A DNA stretch of 52,485 nucleotides from a bacterium (GTDB taxonomy: Bacteria > Zixibacteria > MSB-5A5 > GN15 > FEB-12). Under the pieces are notes generated by a model, which had not been told where the DNA came from, ran no database searches, and saw nothing but the letters and a program-made list of their open reading frames with translations. Positions within the stretch are counted from its first letter, which is position 1. Each line of letters starts with the position of its first letter. The DNA is taken from NCBI GenBank assembly GCA_030605565.1, contig JAUWIB010000101.1:1-52485 (forward strand), in the 5' to 3' direction. Of this stretch, positions 17,021 to 24,767 are shown piece after piece. Made by a program: the position numbers and the translations under genes.

Positions 17021-18019
17021 ATGTTTATCGACCAGGTTCAAATCGACATCAAGGCAGGCAACGGCGGAGCGGGTTGTCTATCGTTTCACACCGAGAAGTT
17101 TGTCCCCAAGGGCGGGCCGGACGGTGGCGACGGCGGGCGCGGCGGAGACGTAATCGTGCGGGCTGATCCCAACCTCACTACGTTGCTGGACTTTCGCTAC
17201 CGCCGCAAATACCAGGCCCCAAACGGCCGGCCTGGTTCAGGAGGACTCAAAACGGGGAAATCGGGTGAGAGTATCATTCTTCGCGTTCCGGTCGGTACCA
17301 TCTTCACGGACCGGGATTCCTCGGAGACAATCGTGGACCTAGACGAACCCGGCGCTGAAGTGGTTATTGCGCGGGGCGGTCGCGGTGGTCGCGGCAACGC
17401 CTACTTCAAATCTCCCACCAACCAGGCGCCCCGGCAGGTCCAGCCCGGTCGACCCGGTGAGGAGAGAAAGTTGACCCTTGAACTCAAGTTGCTGGCCGAT
17501 GTCGGTCTGGTGGGTCTGCCGAACGCCGGTAAGTCGACAATTCTGGCGACGTTTTCAGCCGCCCGGCCCAAGATTGCCGACTATCCGTTCACTACTCTGG
17601 CGCCGAACTTAGGGATTGTCAAGTTGCGCGAGTACAAGTCGTGCGTGATGGCCGACATTCCGGGACTGATCGCAGGCGCTTCGCAGGGGAAGGGTCTGGG
17701 GCATCAGTTTCTGAAGCATATCCAGCGCACCCGGCTGTTGATCTATGTTATAGATATCAACTCACCCGATCTTGAGCAAGCCTATAATGAACTGAAGCAG
17801 GAACTGGCCGATTTCGATCAAACGCTGCCGTCGCGACCATCGTTTGTGGTGATAACAAAGATCGACACGGTCACAGAAAGTGATCTAAAAGCTGTTTGTG
17901 AACGGCTGCCGGATGATTATATTTACCTGTCGGCGGTGTCCCATGAGGGCGGCGAGCGATTTATTCACGTAATAGAAAGACGACTTGACCAACAGCGAGA
18001 TGAAAGAACGACTGATTGA
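17021..18019 (+). CDS. obgE: Obg-family GTPase
   Basis: A ribosome-associated GTPase that acts in large-subunit maturation and growth control. Residues 1-160 form the glycine-rich Obg fold ('DIKAGNGGAGCLSF', 'GGPDGGDGGRGGDV', 'ARGGRGGRGNAYF'). The G domain has G1 'GLPNAGKST', G3 'DIPGLI' and G4 'TKID'. At 332 residues it lacks the long C-terminal extension of some homologues. ATG 17021 starts exactly at the family N-terminus 'MFIDQVQIDIKAG'; the frame upstream is not needed. Its end overlaps dprA by 20 bases. Confidence 0.96.
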   Translation: MFIDQVQIDIKAGNGGAGCLSFHTEKFVPKGGPDGGDGGRGGDVIVRADPNLTTLLDFRYRRKYQAPNGRPGSGGLKTGKSGESIILRVPVGTIFTDRDSSETIVDLDEPGAEVVIARGGRGGRGNAYFKSPTNQAPRQVQPGRPGEERKLTLELKLLADVGLVGLPNAGKSTILATFSAARPKIADYPFTTLAPNLGIVKLREYKSCVMADIPGLIAGASQGKGLGHQFLKHIQRTRLLIYVIDINSPDLEQAYNELKQELADFDQTLPSRPSFVVITKIDTVTESDLKAVCERLPDDYIYLSAVSHEGGERFIHVIERRLDQQRDERTTD

Positions 18020-19100
18020 CGCCATAGCTTTGATGCGCATTCCCGGCGTGGGGCGGAAACGCTATCGCCGTCTGGTTGAGGCTTTCGGGTCACCCTCGGA
18101 GGTTTTGGCGGCACCGATACAACGACTGGAAACCGTCAAAGATATCTCCCGGACGACTGCGACGGCGATCAAAGAACAGTATGACGGCCCAGCGGCGCGC
18201 AGTTACGCCTCCAAGGTTGTGCAGTTGGGCTGGGCGGCTCTGTCGTTCGATGACCCTGGATATCCGACGCCGTTGCGTTCTGTCCCGGACGGCCCGGCGG
18301 TGTTGTTTCGGCTCGGCGAGGCCACTGCGCCGGATGAAAAAATGATCGCTATCGTGGGCACGCGCCACCCCTCTGAGAAGGGTCGCTTGTTCGCTTCACA
18401 GCTTGGTTCAGCTTTGGCCCGAAGCGGTATCACGATTGTTTCCGGTATGGCCGAAGGGATTGACTCCGCTGCGCACCACGGCGCCCTGGATGGCGGCGGT
18501 AAGACGATCGCCGTGCTCGGCAGTTCGCTGGACGTCATCTACCCCGCATCAAACAAGAGTCTGGCGGCGCGCATCAAGGAGCAGGGCGCCATATACTCCG
18601 AGTACCTGCCCGGCACCCGACCCGACCGCGCCTTTTTCCCCGAACGCAACCGCATCATTTCCGGTCTCTCACGCGGCGTAGTGGTAGTAGAGGCCGGCCG
18701 CAAATCCGGCGCGCTGATCACCGCCTCCCACGCCTTAGAGCAGGGACGCGAGTTGTTCGCCGTGCCGGGGGCGCCGACCGATCGCATGAGTGAAGGCGCC
18801 AACGAACTGATTCGCAATGGCGCCCGCTTGACTACCTCACCGGAAGACATCTTTGATGAACTCCCCACTCTGAAGGGAGAAGTATTGGCGAAGAAATTCA
18901 TCCAATTGCCGGACATGACCGACGCCGAAAAAAACATCACCGCCCTTTTCTCGGCCGGACCGATGCAGGTCGATCAACTTTCACGCGCCGCTGAACTGCC
19001 GGTGTCGGAGTTGATGGAACTGTTGTTGGCGCTTGAGCTCAAAGGGGTCGTGCGCGAGTTGTCCGGTAAACGGTTTGTCCTCGTAGAAGAGTACGCATGA
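18000..19100 (+). CDS. dprA: DNA-processing protein DprA (DNA recombination mediator)
   Basis: DprA loads RecA onto incoming single-stranded DNA during transformation. The Rossmann-like core shows 'IAIVGTRHPSEKGR', 'SGMAEGIDSAAHHGAL', 'VLGSSLDVIYPASN', 'FPERNRIISGLS' and 'GRKSGALITASHALEQGR'. An N-terminal helix-hairpin-helix region ('MRIPGVGRKRYRRLVEAFGS') and a C-terminal winged helix (residues about 300-366) complete the long form. ATG 18000 is chosen; a TTG at 17985 would add five residues. It overlaps obgE upstream and ptsH downstream (ATGA at 19097-19100). No other competence gene is in view. Confidence 0.95.
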   Translation: MKERLIDAIALMRIPGVGRKRYRRLVEAFGSPSEVLAAPIQRLETVKDISRTTATAIKEQYDGPAARSYASKVVQLGWAALSFDDPGYPTPLRSVPDGPAVLFRLGEATAPDEKMIAIVGTRHPSEKGRLFASQLGSALARSGITIVSGMAEGIDSAAHHGALDGGGKTIAVLGSSLDVIYPASNKSLAARIKEQGAIYSEYLPGTRPDRAFFPERNRIISGLSRGVVVVEAGRKSGALITASHALEQGRELFAVPGAPTDRMSEGANELIRNGARLTTSPEDIFDELPTLKGEVLAKKFIQLPDMTDAEKNITALFSAGPMQVDQLSRAAELPVSELMELLLALELKGVVRELSGKRFVLVEEYA

Positions 19101-19366
19101 CGCAGCAAACCGTCACCATTGTCAACAAGCTCGGCATGCACGCGCGCCCGTCGGCCATGTTTGTCACCGAGGCGACGCGCTTTGAGGCCGAGGTCTATGT
19201 GTCCAAAAACGGCACCAAAGTCAACGGCAAGTCGATCATGGGGGTTATGATGCTGGCGGCTGAGAAGGGGTCGGAGTTGCTGCTTGAGGTCAACGGCCCG
19301 GACGAAGAGGCAGCCTTGACGGCGTTGGTGAAGGTCATCGCCTCCGGGTTTGGGGAGGAGATGTAG
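19097..19366 (+). CDS. ptsH: Phosphocarrier protein HPr
   Basis: The 89-residue phosphocarrier passes phosphate from enzyme I to PTS components. His15 lies in 'KLGMHARPSAMF', and 'VNGKSIMGVMMLAAEKG' has Ser46, the site of regulatory phosphorylation by HPr kinase where one exists. Length and all landmarks are normal. Its start overlaps dprA by four bases. Enzyme I, usually the next gene, is 1.6 kb downstream, behind an insertion-like segment. Confidence 0.97.
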   Translation: MTQQTVTIVNKLGMHARPSAMFVTEATRFEAEVYVSKNGTKVNGKSIMGVMMLAAEKGSELLLEVNGPDEEAALTALVKVIASGFGEEM

Positions 19367-19447
19367 CTTCAGGTGGTGTCCTAGTTTGGCTGTTGTTGGA
19401 GTGAATACGCTGGCGGTCAATCCTGGACAAAAAACTTGTTTTTATCC

Positions 19448-19475
19448 TTGACAATACAATTTTGTATATTATATT
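19448..19475 (+). promoter_or_regulatory. Strong sigma70-type promoter with an inverted repeat in the spacer
   Basis: 'TTGACA' (19448-19453) and 'TATATT' (19470-19475) are separated by 16 bases. The spacer holds 'ATACAA-tt-TTGTAT' (19454-19467), an inverted repeat placed where a repressor would block polymerase. Transcription would start near 19482, about 50 bases before the ORF at 19535. Confidence 0.75.
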
Positions 19476-19534
19476 CGGCATGTCTGGGAACCATGTGGGT
19501 TCGCCAGCGGTTTAAAGGATAAAAGGAGATTGCG

Positions 19535-19969
19535 ATGACAGACAATAATGAATTTGCCGAGTCCAAGATTTTCAGCCAAGCCGATTTGACCTACTTCGAG
19601 GAGGGCATTCAGAAAGAGATCGACGTGTTGAGGAAAGATTTGGCCAGCGTGCAAGCTCGACTAGCACAGAGAGAAGGCCAGTTAGCCAAGATTCGACAAT
19701 TGCGGGCTAGTAACGGCAGTCCATCAGATTCGCTGGATGATCGGCTAAATCGCCGTATAGGGGAAATCTTCGTTGAAGCGGGCGAGCCGATGCGCTTGAT
19801 GAACATTCTGAATAGCTACCATCAAGCTTCCGACGACACGATCACCAGACAAGAGCTTTTTGAGTATCTGAGCAAGAACAAGGGCATACTGTACGAAGTC
19901 GTAGGCGAAAGAGGCGGTGCTCGATGGAAGTTGATCGAGCGAAGTGAAGAACGTGAAGATCCGACATGA
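19535..19969 (+). CDS. Uncharacterised coiled-coil protein with winged-helix-like C-terminus
   Basis: A 144-residue protein of no family I can name. Residues about 18-60 are a heptad-rich coiled coil ('FEEGIQKEIDVLRKDLASVQARLAQ'). Residues 70-137 look like a small winged helix ('IGEIFVEAGEPMRLMNILNSY', 'TITRQELFEYLSKNKG', 'ERGGARWKL'), reminiscent of HARE-HTH-like modules. It is well expressed by design: 'aaaggag' precedes ATG 19535 and a strong promoter lies upstream. A self-regulating DNA-binding role would fit the inverted repeat in that promoter, but this is inference. It lies inside the segment separating ptsH from ptsI. Confidence 0.7.
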   Translation: MTDNNEFAESKIFSQADLTYFEEGIQKEIDVLRKDLASVQARLAQREGQLAKIRQLRASNGSPSDSLDDRLNRRIGEIFVEAGEPMRLMNILNSYHQASDDTITRQELFEYLSKNKGILYEVVGERGGARWKLIERSEEREDPT

Positions 19970-19970
19970 C

Positions 19971-19999
19971 ACAAAAAAGCCGACGCGGCAACGTCGGCT
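19971..19999 (-). terminator. Minus-oriented intrinsic terminator
   Basis: An 8-bp stem 'agccgacg' / 'cgtcggct' (19978-19985 and 19992-19999) with a 6-base loop. On the minus strand it is followed by 'ttttttg', the arrangement of a Rho-independent terminator. On the plus strand there is no T-run. No minus-strand gene is seen upstream of it, so it may limit antisense transcription; it could also act weakly as a 3' hairpin for the gene ending at 19969. Confidence 0.55.
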
Positions 20000-20211
20000 C
20001 ATACTTGAAACATGTCCCACCCTGCAAACGAATAGGAGACGTTTCGGTTGAAAATATACTTGCACAAAGCCCCGCTGTCAAGCCCTAAATGCGTATCGGG
20101 CAAAGATTTCCGTCCTACCAAGAAGCGGCGCAACTCATCAATAATTGGTAGGTTAGCGCGCCCGCCACCAGATTTCTTATGCCAAAACTGCTATTAAACC
20201 ATATAGCATCA

Positions 20212-20322
20212 GAACTCGGACCGTTGCCAGTCCGAGTTCCACAAAATCGCGAAGGGGCCGGTGAGGTTCACGGTCTCAGGGTTTGCACCTGATGGCCAAG
20301 GGTTCGAATCCCTCCGGCTCCA
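20212..20322 (+). other. Strong hairpin followed by a tRNA-like element (defective or unusual tRNA)
   Basis: A perfect 10-bp hairpin lies at 20212-20239 ('gaactcggac' / 'gtccgagttc', 8-base loop). At 20254-20322 a tRNA-like fold follows. The 7-bp acceptor stem is 'ggggccg' / 'cggctcc' with discriminator A. The anticodon stem is 'tcagg' / 'cctga' with loop 'gtttgca' (anticodon TTG, Gln, if real). The T-arm is 'aaggg-ttcgaat-ccctc', with one mismatch. The element is only 69 bases because the D-arm is about 13 bases, so a standard D stem cannot form next to the anticodon stem. No CCA is encoded. I read it as a tRNA remnant or atypical tRNA; a longer structured RNA is possible. Confidence 0.5.
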
Positions 20323-20454
20323 AAAGGAACACCCGCCAATTGCTTTGGCACTTGGACGGGACAGCCTAATCCGCGGTCTGACCGAAAACAAGGCTTATAT
20401 TAGTATAATCGGTCGGGCCGTGGGTTACAACACTTATGTTATGGAGATTTCGTT

Positions 20455-20805
20455 ATGAAATCTGTAACCACGGGCCTACACGGTCCACATCCTTTGACGC
20501 ACGATTCAGTTGATCGTGCCGTACGCGGAACCGGCCCCGGCGCATATGCTCTGGGTCACGTCGGTTCCAACGACGTATTCTACGTGACATACGTCGGCAG
20601 GTCGGATACCAACTTGAACAAGCGCCTTCACGAACATATCGGCGCTTATAAGGAGTTCAAGTTCGGTCTCTATGATACGGCAAAGCAGGCATTCGAAAAA
20701 GAGTGCGAGCTTTACCACGACTTCAATCAAACGGATAACGATGTTCACCCCGCACGACCCGTCGGGACGAACTACAGGTGTCCGGTGTTGGGTTGTAATG
20801 CTTAG
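20455..20805 (+). CDS. Small GIY-YIG-type nuclease
   Basis: The 116-residue protein matches a single GIY-YIG domain. The first motif is 'PGAYALGH' (G-A-Y for GIY), the second 'YVTYVGRSD' (Y-V-G for YIG). The conserved Arg is in 'LNKRLHEHI' and the metal-binding Glu in 'FEKECELYHDF'. Such domains nick or cut DNA in homing endonucleases, restriction enzymes and repair proteins. No other domain is present. 'ggag' lies eight bases before ATG 20455, and a 'tataat' box at 20404-20409 could be its -10 element. It sits 133 bases after the tRNA-like element and within the segment splitting ptsH from ptsI, which suggests mobility. Confidence 0.75.
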   Translation: MKSVTTGLHGPHPLTHDSVDRAVRGTGPGAYALGHVGSNDVFYVTYVGRSDTNLNKRLHEHIGAYKEFKFGLYDTAKQAFEKECELYHDFNQTDNDVHPARPVGTNYRCPVLGCNA

Positions 20806-20817
20806 ATAGGCCGCGAT

Positions 20818-20850
20818 GGTTGGTCGGCTCTGTAGTGGGGCCGACCAGCC
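20818..20850 (+). other. Stable hairpin after the GIY-YIG gene
   Basis: 'tggtcggc' (20821-20828) pairs perfectly with 'gccgacca' (20840-20847), extended by G-C pairs on the outside. It lies 13 bases after the stop. No T-run follows on either side, so it is more likely an mRNA 3' stabiliser than a classical terminator. Confidence 0.6.
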
Positions 20851-20972
20851 TCGCTTAGAGTCACAATACTAACCAGTTCTCACAGTTTATCCTTGCCATC
20901 TTACGTGGGGGCGGGTAATATAAATCGGTAAATTGGACTGACTTGCGGCGGATTTCGCAGGAGTGTATCGCT

Positions 20973-22727
20973 ATGACCGGTAAACGCAGGCTACTACGTG
21001 GCCTTTCCATATCCGGTGGGATCGTCCTCGGACACGCGAGGGTGATTTTGCCGGGCGAGTCCGAAATGGTCGAGGTAGCTATCGCGACCACCCGGCTCAC
21101 ACAAGAAACCGAGGCGTTGGATCGTGCGGTCGAGCAAACAGTGGGCGAACTGCGCGAACTGCGCGAAACAGCCGGCAAGAAAATGGGCGGCCCGGTGGCC
21201 AAGGTGTTCGACGCCCAACTGCTTATTGCCAGTGATTACGAGTTCCTCAAACAGGTCAAAGAGGAAATCCGCTCGCGAAAACGCAACGCCGCCTACATCT
21301 ACGATCATCTTGTCAAGCGAACAATAGAACCCTTAGAGCAATCCAAAGATTACTACATGCGCCAGATGGCCGAGGATATCAAGTCGGTCTCGACGCGCGT
21401 ACTGTCGCATCTAAGCGGGTTTGATAAGTGTGAGTTGAAACTCCCACCCAACACTATCCTGGTCGGCAAATCGTTTACTCCCAGCGACGTCCTCACTTAT
21501 CGGCAGCGTAAGGTGGTCGGATTCCTGGTTTCCAAAGGCGGGGCCGATTCGCATATGGGATTAATAGCCCGCTCGCTGCTGTTGCCGGTGGTGCTGGTGG
21601 ATGGCGCCTACGCGGCGGTGTCCAGCAACAACCGCATTATCCTTGACGGCACGGCCGGTGAGGCAATTATCAATCCGACCGATGAAGACTGGGCTGAGTA
21701 TCAGAAGCGCAAAAAGCGCCACGGCCCGGCGTTGGTCACCCGTATTAGAAGGCTGACACGCGTACCCCCGGTCACCCGCGATGGTGTCGAGGTCGGGATT
21801 GCCGGCAATCTTTCGCTGAGCGGGCCGGTCGACGACATTCTGGCGGAGAAAGGTTTCCCGATTGGGCTTTACCGCACGGAGTTTCTATACCTGATCGAGA
21901 ACCGCTTTCCCGACGAGGAGACGCAATTTGAGGCCTACCGAAAGGTAGCCGAGAAATTCGCCAGCGGTTCGGTGGTGCTAAGGACGTTTGATCTGGGTTA
22001 CGACAAGATCAGCAGCGACGCCGGCTGGCCGGAGGAAATGAACCCGGCTCTCGGTTGGCGCGGTATCCGAGTAATGCTGGATCGCAGCAACATCTTCAAG
22101 ACGCAGATCAGAGCTATTCTGCGCGCTTCGATGTTCGGCCATCTCAAAATCATGCTGCCGATGGTCACTGAACTTGCCGAGGTGGAACGAGCGCGCAAAC
22201 TGGTCTCTCAGGTCAAGCTCTCCCTGAGGCGGCAAAAGATCGCGTTTGACGAAAATATCGAACTGGGCATTATGGTCGAAGTTCCGGCCGTAGCTATGAC
22301 AGCCGAGACGATGGCCCCCAGGGTCGATTTCATGTCGATCGGCACCAACGACCTGACCCAGTACACTATGGCCGCGGATCGTATGAACAACAAGGTGGCC
22401 GGACTCTACTCACCGTATCACCCGGCCGTCCTGAACCTGATTCACACCACGGTGAAGGCCTGTAAACGGTTCGGCAAACCGGTCTCGATTTGCGGCGAAG
22501 TCGCCGGCGACTTGTTAGCCCTGCCGTTGTTTATCGGGATGGGTGTTGATCAGCTATCGATGAATCCAAACAGGATATTTGATCTCTGTCGACTCGTGAA
22601 ACGGATAGACTCCCGGTTGGTGCGGCACTTGGTAGCGCCGGTGCTGGCCGCCGGTTCAGAGTCGACAGTCAGGCAAATTCTGGAGAATTTCAGATCAGAG
22701 TTGCACAAAAAGAAACTTCAAGCATAA
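20973..22727 (+). CDS. ptsI: Phosphoenolpyruvate-protein phosphotransferase (enzyme I of the PTS)
   Basis: Enzyme I transfers phosphate from PEP to HPr. The phosphohistidine loop is 'SKGGADSHMGLIARSL' with His194. The PEP domain has 'GLYRTEFLYL', 'LGWRGIRVMLDR', 'SIGTNDLTQYTMAADR' and 'SICGEVAGD' with the catalytic Cys. At 584 residues it is normal. I start it at ATG 20973, preceded by 'aggag'; a TTG at 20943 is less likely. No sugar-specific EII is encoded nearby, so the relay may serve regulation or an EII elsewhere. The isomerase follows after 11 bases in the same transcript. Confidence 0.96.
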   Translation: MTGKRRLLRGLSISGGIVLGHARVILPGESEMVEVAIATTRLTQETEALDRAVEQTVGELRELRETAGKKMGGPVAKVFDAQLLIASDYEFLKQVKEEIRSRKRNAAYIYDHLVKRTIEPLEQSKDYYMRQMAEDIKSVSTRVLSHLSGFDKCELKLPPNTILVGKSFTPSDVLTYRQRKVVGFLVSKGGADSHMGLIARSLLLPVVLVDGAYAAVSSNNRIILDGTAGEAIINPTDEDWAEYQKRKKRHGPALVTRIRRLTRVPPVTRDGVEVGIAGNLSLSGPVDDILAEKGFPIGLYRTEFLYLIENRFPDEETQFEAYRKVAEKFASGSVVLRTFDLGYDKISSDAGWPEEMNPALGWRGIRVMLDRSNIFKTQIRAILRASMFGHLKIMLPMVTELAEVERARKLVSQVKLSLRRQKIAFDENIELGIMVEVPAVAMTAETMAPRVDFMSIGTNDLTQYTMAADRMNNKVAGLYSPYHPAVLNLIHTTVKACKRFGKPVSICGEVAGDLLALPLFIGMGVDQLSMNPNRIFDLCRLVKRIDSRLVRHLVAPVLAAGSESTVRQILENFRSELHKKKLQA

Positions 22728-22738
22728 GGACCATTAAA

Positions 22739-23857
22739 TTGACGATTCTTGACGACATTGAAACCGTGCGCAAGGCAGATCCGAGCAATATGTACAATCG
22801 GATTTTCGATCTGCCTGAACAGATGGCCGACGCCCTTACTCTGGCTCAGCGCTGGCAGATCGACGCCGACGAGTTTAGCGGCATAAAGAACATTGTTGTG
22901 GTCGGCATGGGCGGTTCGGCTATCGGTGGCGATCTCACTCGGACTTATCTTTCGTCCAAACTGCTGGTGCCATTCGAGGTGTGTCGCCACTATGTCCTGC
23001 CCGAATACGTGGATGATGAGACGTTGGTGATTGCAGCGTCCTACAGCGGCAACACCGAGGAGACTATCGCGGCTGTCGAGGATGCACTGACCCGTAAGGC
23101 GATGATGGTGGCTATCAGCACCGGCGGTTTGCTGGGCGACATCTGCGAACTGAATCAGATTCCGATGGCCAAGCTTCCAGAAGGCTGGCAACCGCGGGCG
23201 GCTTTGGGATACTCTTTCATACCGCTGGTCATGTTTCTGGAAAAGATCGGTTTGGCCAAAGATGTCGCCAAAGAACTCGAAACGGTCGTCGCCAGCCTGC
23301 AGAAGTTCCGCGACGGTTACATAGAGGATCAACCGTCCGAGCAGAATCCAGCCAAGAACCTGGCTCTCAAAATCCACGGCCGCATCCCGATCATATACAG
23401 CGGCCCGACATTGATGGATGCTGTGGCCATTCGGTTCAAAGGGCAACTCTGTGAAAACGGAAAGAACCTCGCATTTGCCAACCATTTCGCCGAGTTCAAC
23501 CATAACGAACTGGTCGGCTGGTCCAAGACGATAGAGCCATTCAAGGACAAGCTCGTCGTCATTATACTGCGCGACGCCGGCGATCACCCGCAAATTCGGC
23601 AGCGCATGAATATCGTCAAGGACATTATCCAGAACCTGGACGTAGAAGTGATGGAGGTTCATTCCAAAGGTGCGGTGCGGCTGGAGCGGATGTTCAGTCT
23701 GATCCAGATCGCCGACTTTACTTCGTACTACTTAGCCGTCCTGAACGAAGTTGACCCGACACCGGTTGAGGTTATCGAACAACTCAAGGCACAGTTGGAG
23801 GAAAAGAAGGCCATCACGACCGGATCGCGCGACACTATGGAATCACCTTTCAAGTAG
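22739..23857 (+). CDS. Bifunctional phosphoglucose/phosphomannose isomerase
   Basis: Interconverts glucose-6-phosphate or mannose-6-phosphate with fructose-6-phosphate. Two SIS sugar-isomerase halves are present. The first carries 'VVVGMGGSAIGGDL' and 'AASYSGNTEETIAAVEDA'. The second carries 'FAEFNHNELVGW', the segment typical of the archaeal/bacterial PGI-PMI family. At 372 residues the length is usual. The start is TTG 22739, with 'aagga' overlapping the ptsI stop at good spacing. Its mannose-6-phosphate and glucose-6-phosphate products are substrates for GDP-mannose synthesis and for ino1 in this window, which is a metabolic but not an operonic link. A strong terminator follows. Confidence 0.93.
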   Translation: MTILDDIETVRKADPSNMYNRIFDLPEQMADALTLAQRWQIDADEFSGIKNIVVVGMGGSAIGGDLTRTYLSSKLLVPFEVCRHYVLPEYVDDETLVIAASYSGNTEETIAAVEDALTRKAMMVAISTGGLLGDICELNQIPMAKLPEGWQPRAALGYSFIPLVMFLEKIGLAKDVAKELETVVASLQKFRDGYIEDQPSEQNPAKNLALKIHGRIPIIYSGPTLMDAVAIRFKGQLCENGKNLAFANHFAEFNHNELVGWSKTIEPFKDKLVVIILRDAGDHPQIRQRMNIVKDIIQNLDVEVMEVHSKGAVRLERMFSLIQIADFTSYYLAVLNEVDPTPVEVIEQLKAQLEEKKAITTGSRDTMESPFK

Positions 23858-23882
23858 GCGCAGTAGCAAGCTGCTTTCTTGG

Positions 23883-23909
23883 CGTCAGGTTCCAAGGAAC
23901 CTGACCTAC
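23883..23909. repeat. Palindromic repeat, 'gtaggtcagg' family
   Basis: 'gtcaggttcc-aa-ggaacctgac' plus 'ctac' forms an almost perfect palindrome. Copies with the same arms occur at 25593-25619, 26795-26821 and 39944-39971. Confidence 0.85.
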
Positions 23910-23928
23910 AGAACTGTGATACCACTAT

Positions 23929-23958
23929 AGCCCACCTCCAGCGAGGTGGGCTTTTCTT
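23929..23958 (+). terminator. Rho-independent terminator of the ptsI/isomerase transcript
   Basis: A 10-bp perfect stem 'agcccacctc' / 'gaggtgggct' (23929-23938 and 23943-23952) with tetraloop 'cagc', followed by 'tttctt'. It lies about 70 bases past the isomerase stop and closes the plus-strand run. Confidence 0.92.
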
Positions 23959-24556
23959 GTGTCGCATTTGACTCGCCATATGCCGGACGCGATCATGGCC
24001 GGGTTGGGAGAATGGTCGTGCGCGCGGCGTGAAAATGGGTTCGTTTTGCGGATTTTCATATTCACTTAATAGAATCGGTGGTGATTCAGAAGCCCTATCG
24101 GTATGGTGGCGATGAATGCGGCGGTCTGTCTTGTAGTGGTAGTCATTGGATGGTCCTTTATTGATGGTTGTGCCGAAGCGTTTTGGTTGGAAGTGGTAGC
24201 GTTTTTGTGAGTGGAAACTTCTTGTAGGTCAGGAGCCCCGAGCGCTCCTGACAAGAGTCAGGACCACCAAGGGGTCCTGACCTACGGGGACTTTTTCGCG
24301 CTTTGATTTCCACCATTAATTGTGGGCCACCCGACGTCTGCCCCAGAAGTCGCCTTTCTTCTGTCGCGTAGCGGCGGGCCTTGTGTCCGCCGGAATCGAG
24401 GGGCGACGCGAGGCGTCTACGCGGGGTTAGTAACTGAGCACATAAACAGTGGTGAGGACGATGCAGTGACAGCCGAGTTTTGAGACAGTCTCCAAGCGGA
24501 TGGGCCACCCGGCGGCCCGTCAAGCAGGGATAAGTGAAAAAGATCACAAAAAACTC
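23959..24556. repeat. Gap of about 600 bases, repeats only
   Basis: No credible gene. A 'gtaggtcaggagc...ctcctgac...gtcctgacctac' double unit lies at 24224-24285. A 57-base segment at 24153-24209 is repeated beyond the dtxR gene. Further material near 24360-24430 ('gcgtagcggcggg') resembles 3354-3364. A minus-strand frame of 152 codons (24158-24616) is built from these repeats and is discounted. Confidence 0.7.
24153..24209. repeat. Direct repeat, left copy, flanking the dtxR region
   Basis: A 57-base segment starting 'tcctttattga' and ending 'gtggtagcgtttttgtg' matches 25439-25495 in the same orientation at all but about six positions. The two copies lie 1.3 kb apart around the DtxR-type gene. 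Confidence 0.85.
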
Positions 24557-24617
24557 TTGACGCATGCGATCTGATTCGCTATCCTTGGTTTCAATGAAAA
24601 CGAATGTCAATTTCATT
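24557..24617 (+). promoter_or_regulatory. Promoter and palindromic operator upstream of dtxR
   Basis: 'TTGACG' (24557-24562) and 'TATCCT' (24580-24585) are 17 bases apart. Directly at the predicted start of transcription lies the inverted repeat 'AATGAAA' (24593-24599) / 'TTTCATT' (24611-24617) with an 11-base AT-rich centre. Its size and position suit a metal-responsive repressor site, most simply for the DtxR-type protein encoded downstream. Confidence 0.65.
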
Positions 24618-24632
24618 TAAGGGAATGAACTC

Positions 24633-24767
24633 GTGAGAACCACAGACTTAGCACTCACTATCCCTGCGATTTCCAGGGTAGTGTCATCGGCACTGGCCCA
24701 GGACATCTCATCGACGGACTCAAAGCCAACTGAGATCGCCATCAAGGATGTAGAAGAACATGAATGA
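24633..24767 (+). CDS. Putative 44-residue leader ORF overlapping the dtxR start
   Basis: GTG 24633 has 'aaggga' eight bases upstream and opens a 44-codon frame ('MRTTDLALTIPAISRVVSSAL' in its first part, one residue omitted at each side of quotation) that stops at TGA 24765-24767, five bases past the A of the dtxR ATG. It lies wholly in the dtxR leader, downstream of the promoter. The overlap would couple translation of the two. No family is recognised. It may be chance: the region is short and not constrained by anything visible. Confidence 0.35.
   Translation: MRTTDLALTIPAISRVVSSALAQDISSTDSKPTEIAIKDVEEHE

Noticed and set aside
20200-20330. tmRNA as an explanation for the tRNA-like 3' end
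   Set aside because: The matching acceptor strand is only 60 bases upstream and no tag-peptide frame was found.
20209-20391. Minus-strand frame over the tRNA-like element ('RRDSNPWPSG')
   Set aside because: Short frames of this look are a known artefact of reading the T arm of tRNA genes; nothing supports a protein.
22718-23662. Minus-strand frame of 314 codons opposite the isomerase
   Set aside because: The plus-strand isomerase has clear SIS motifs; the other strand has none.
24158-24616. Minus-strand frame of 152 codons
   Set aside because: Runs through repeat units and the 57-base direct repeat; no domain and no start signal.
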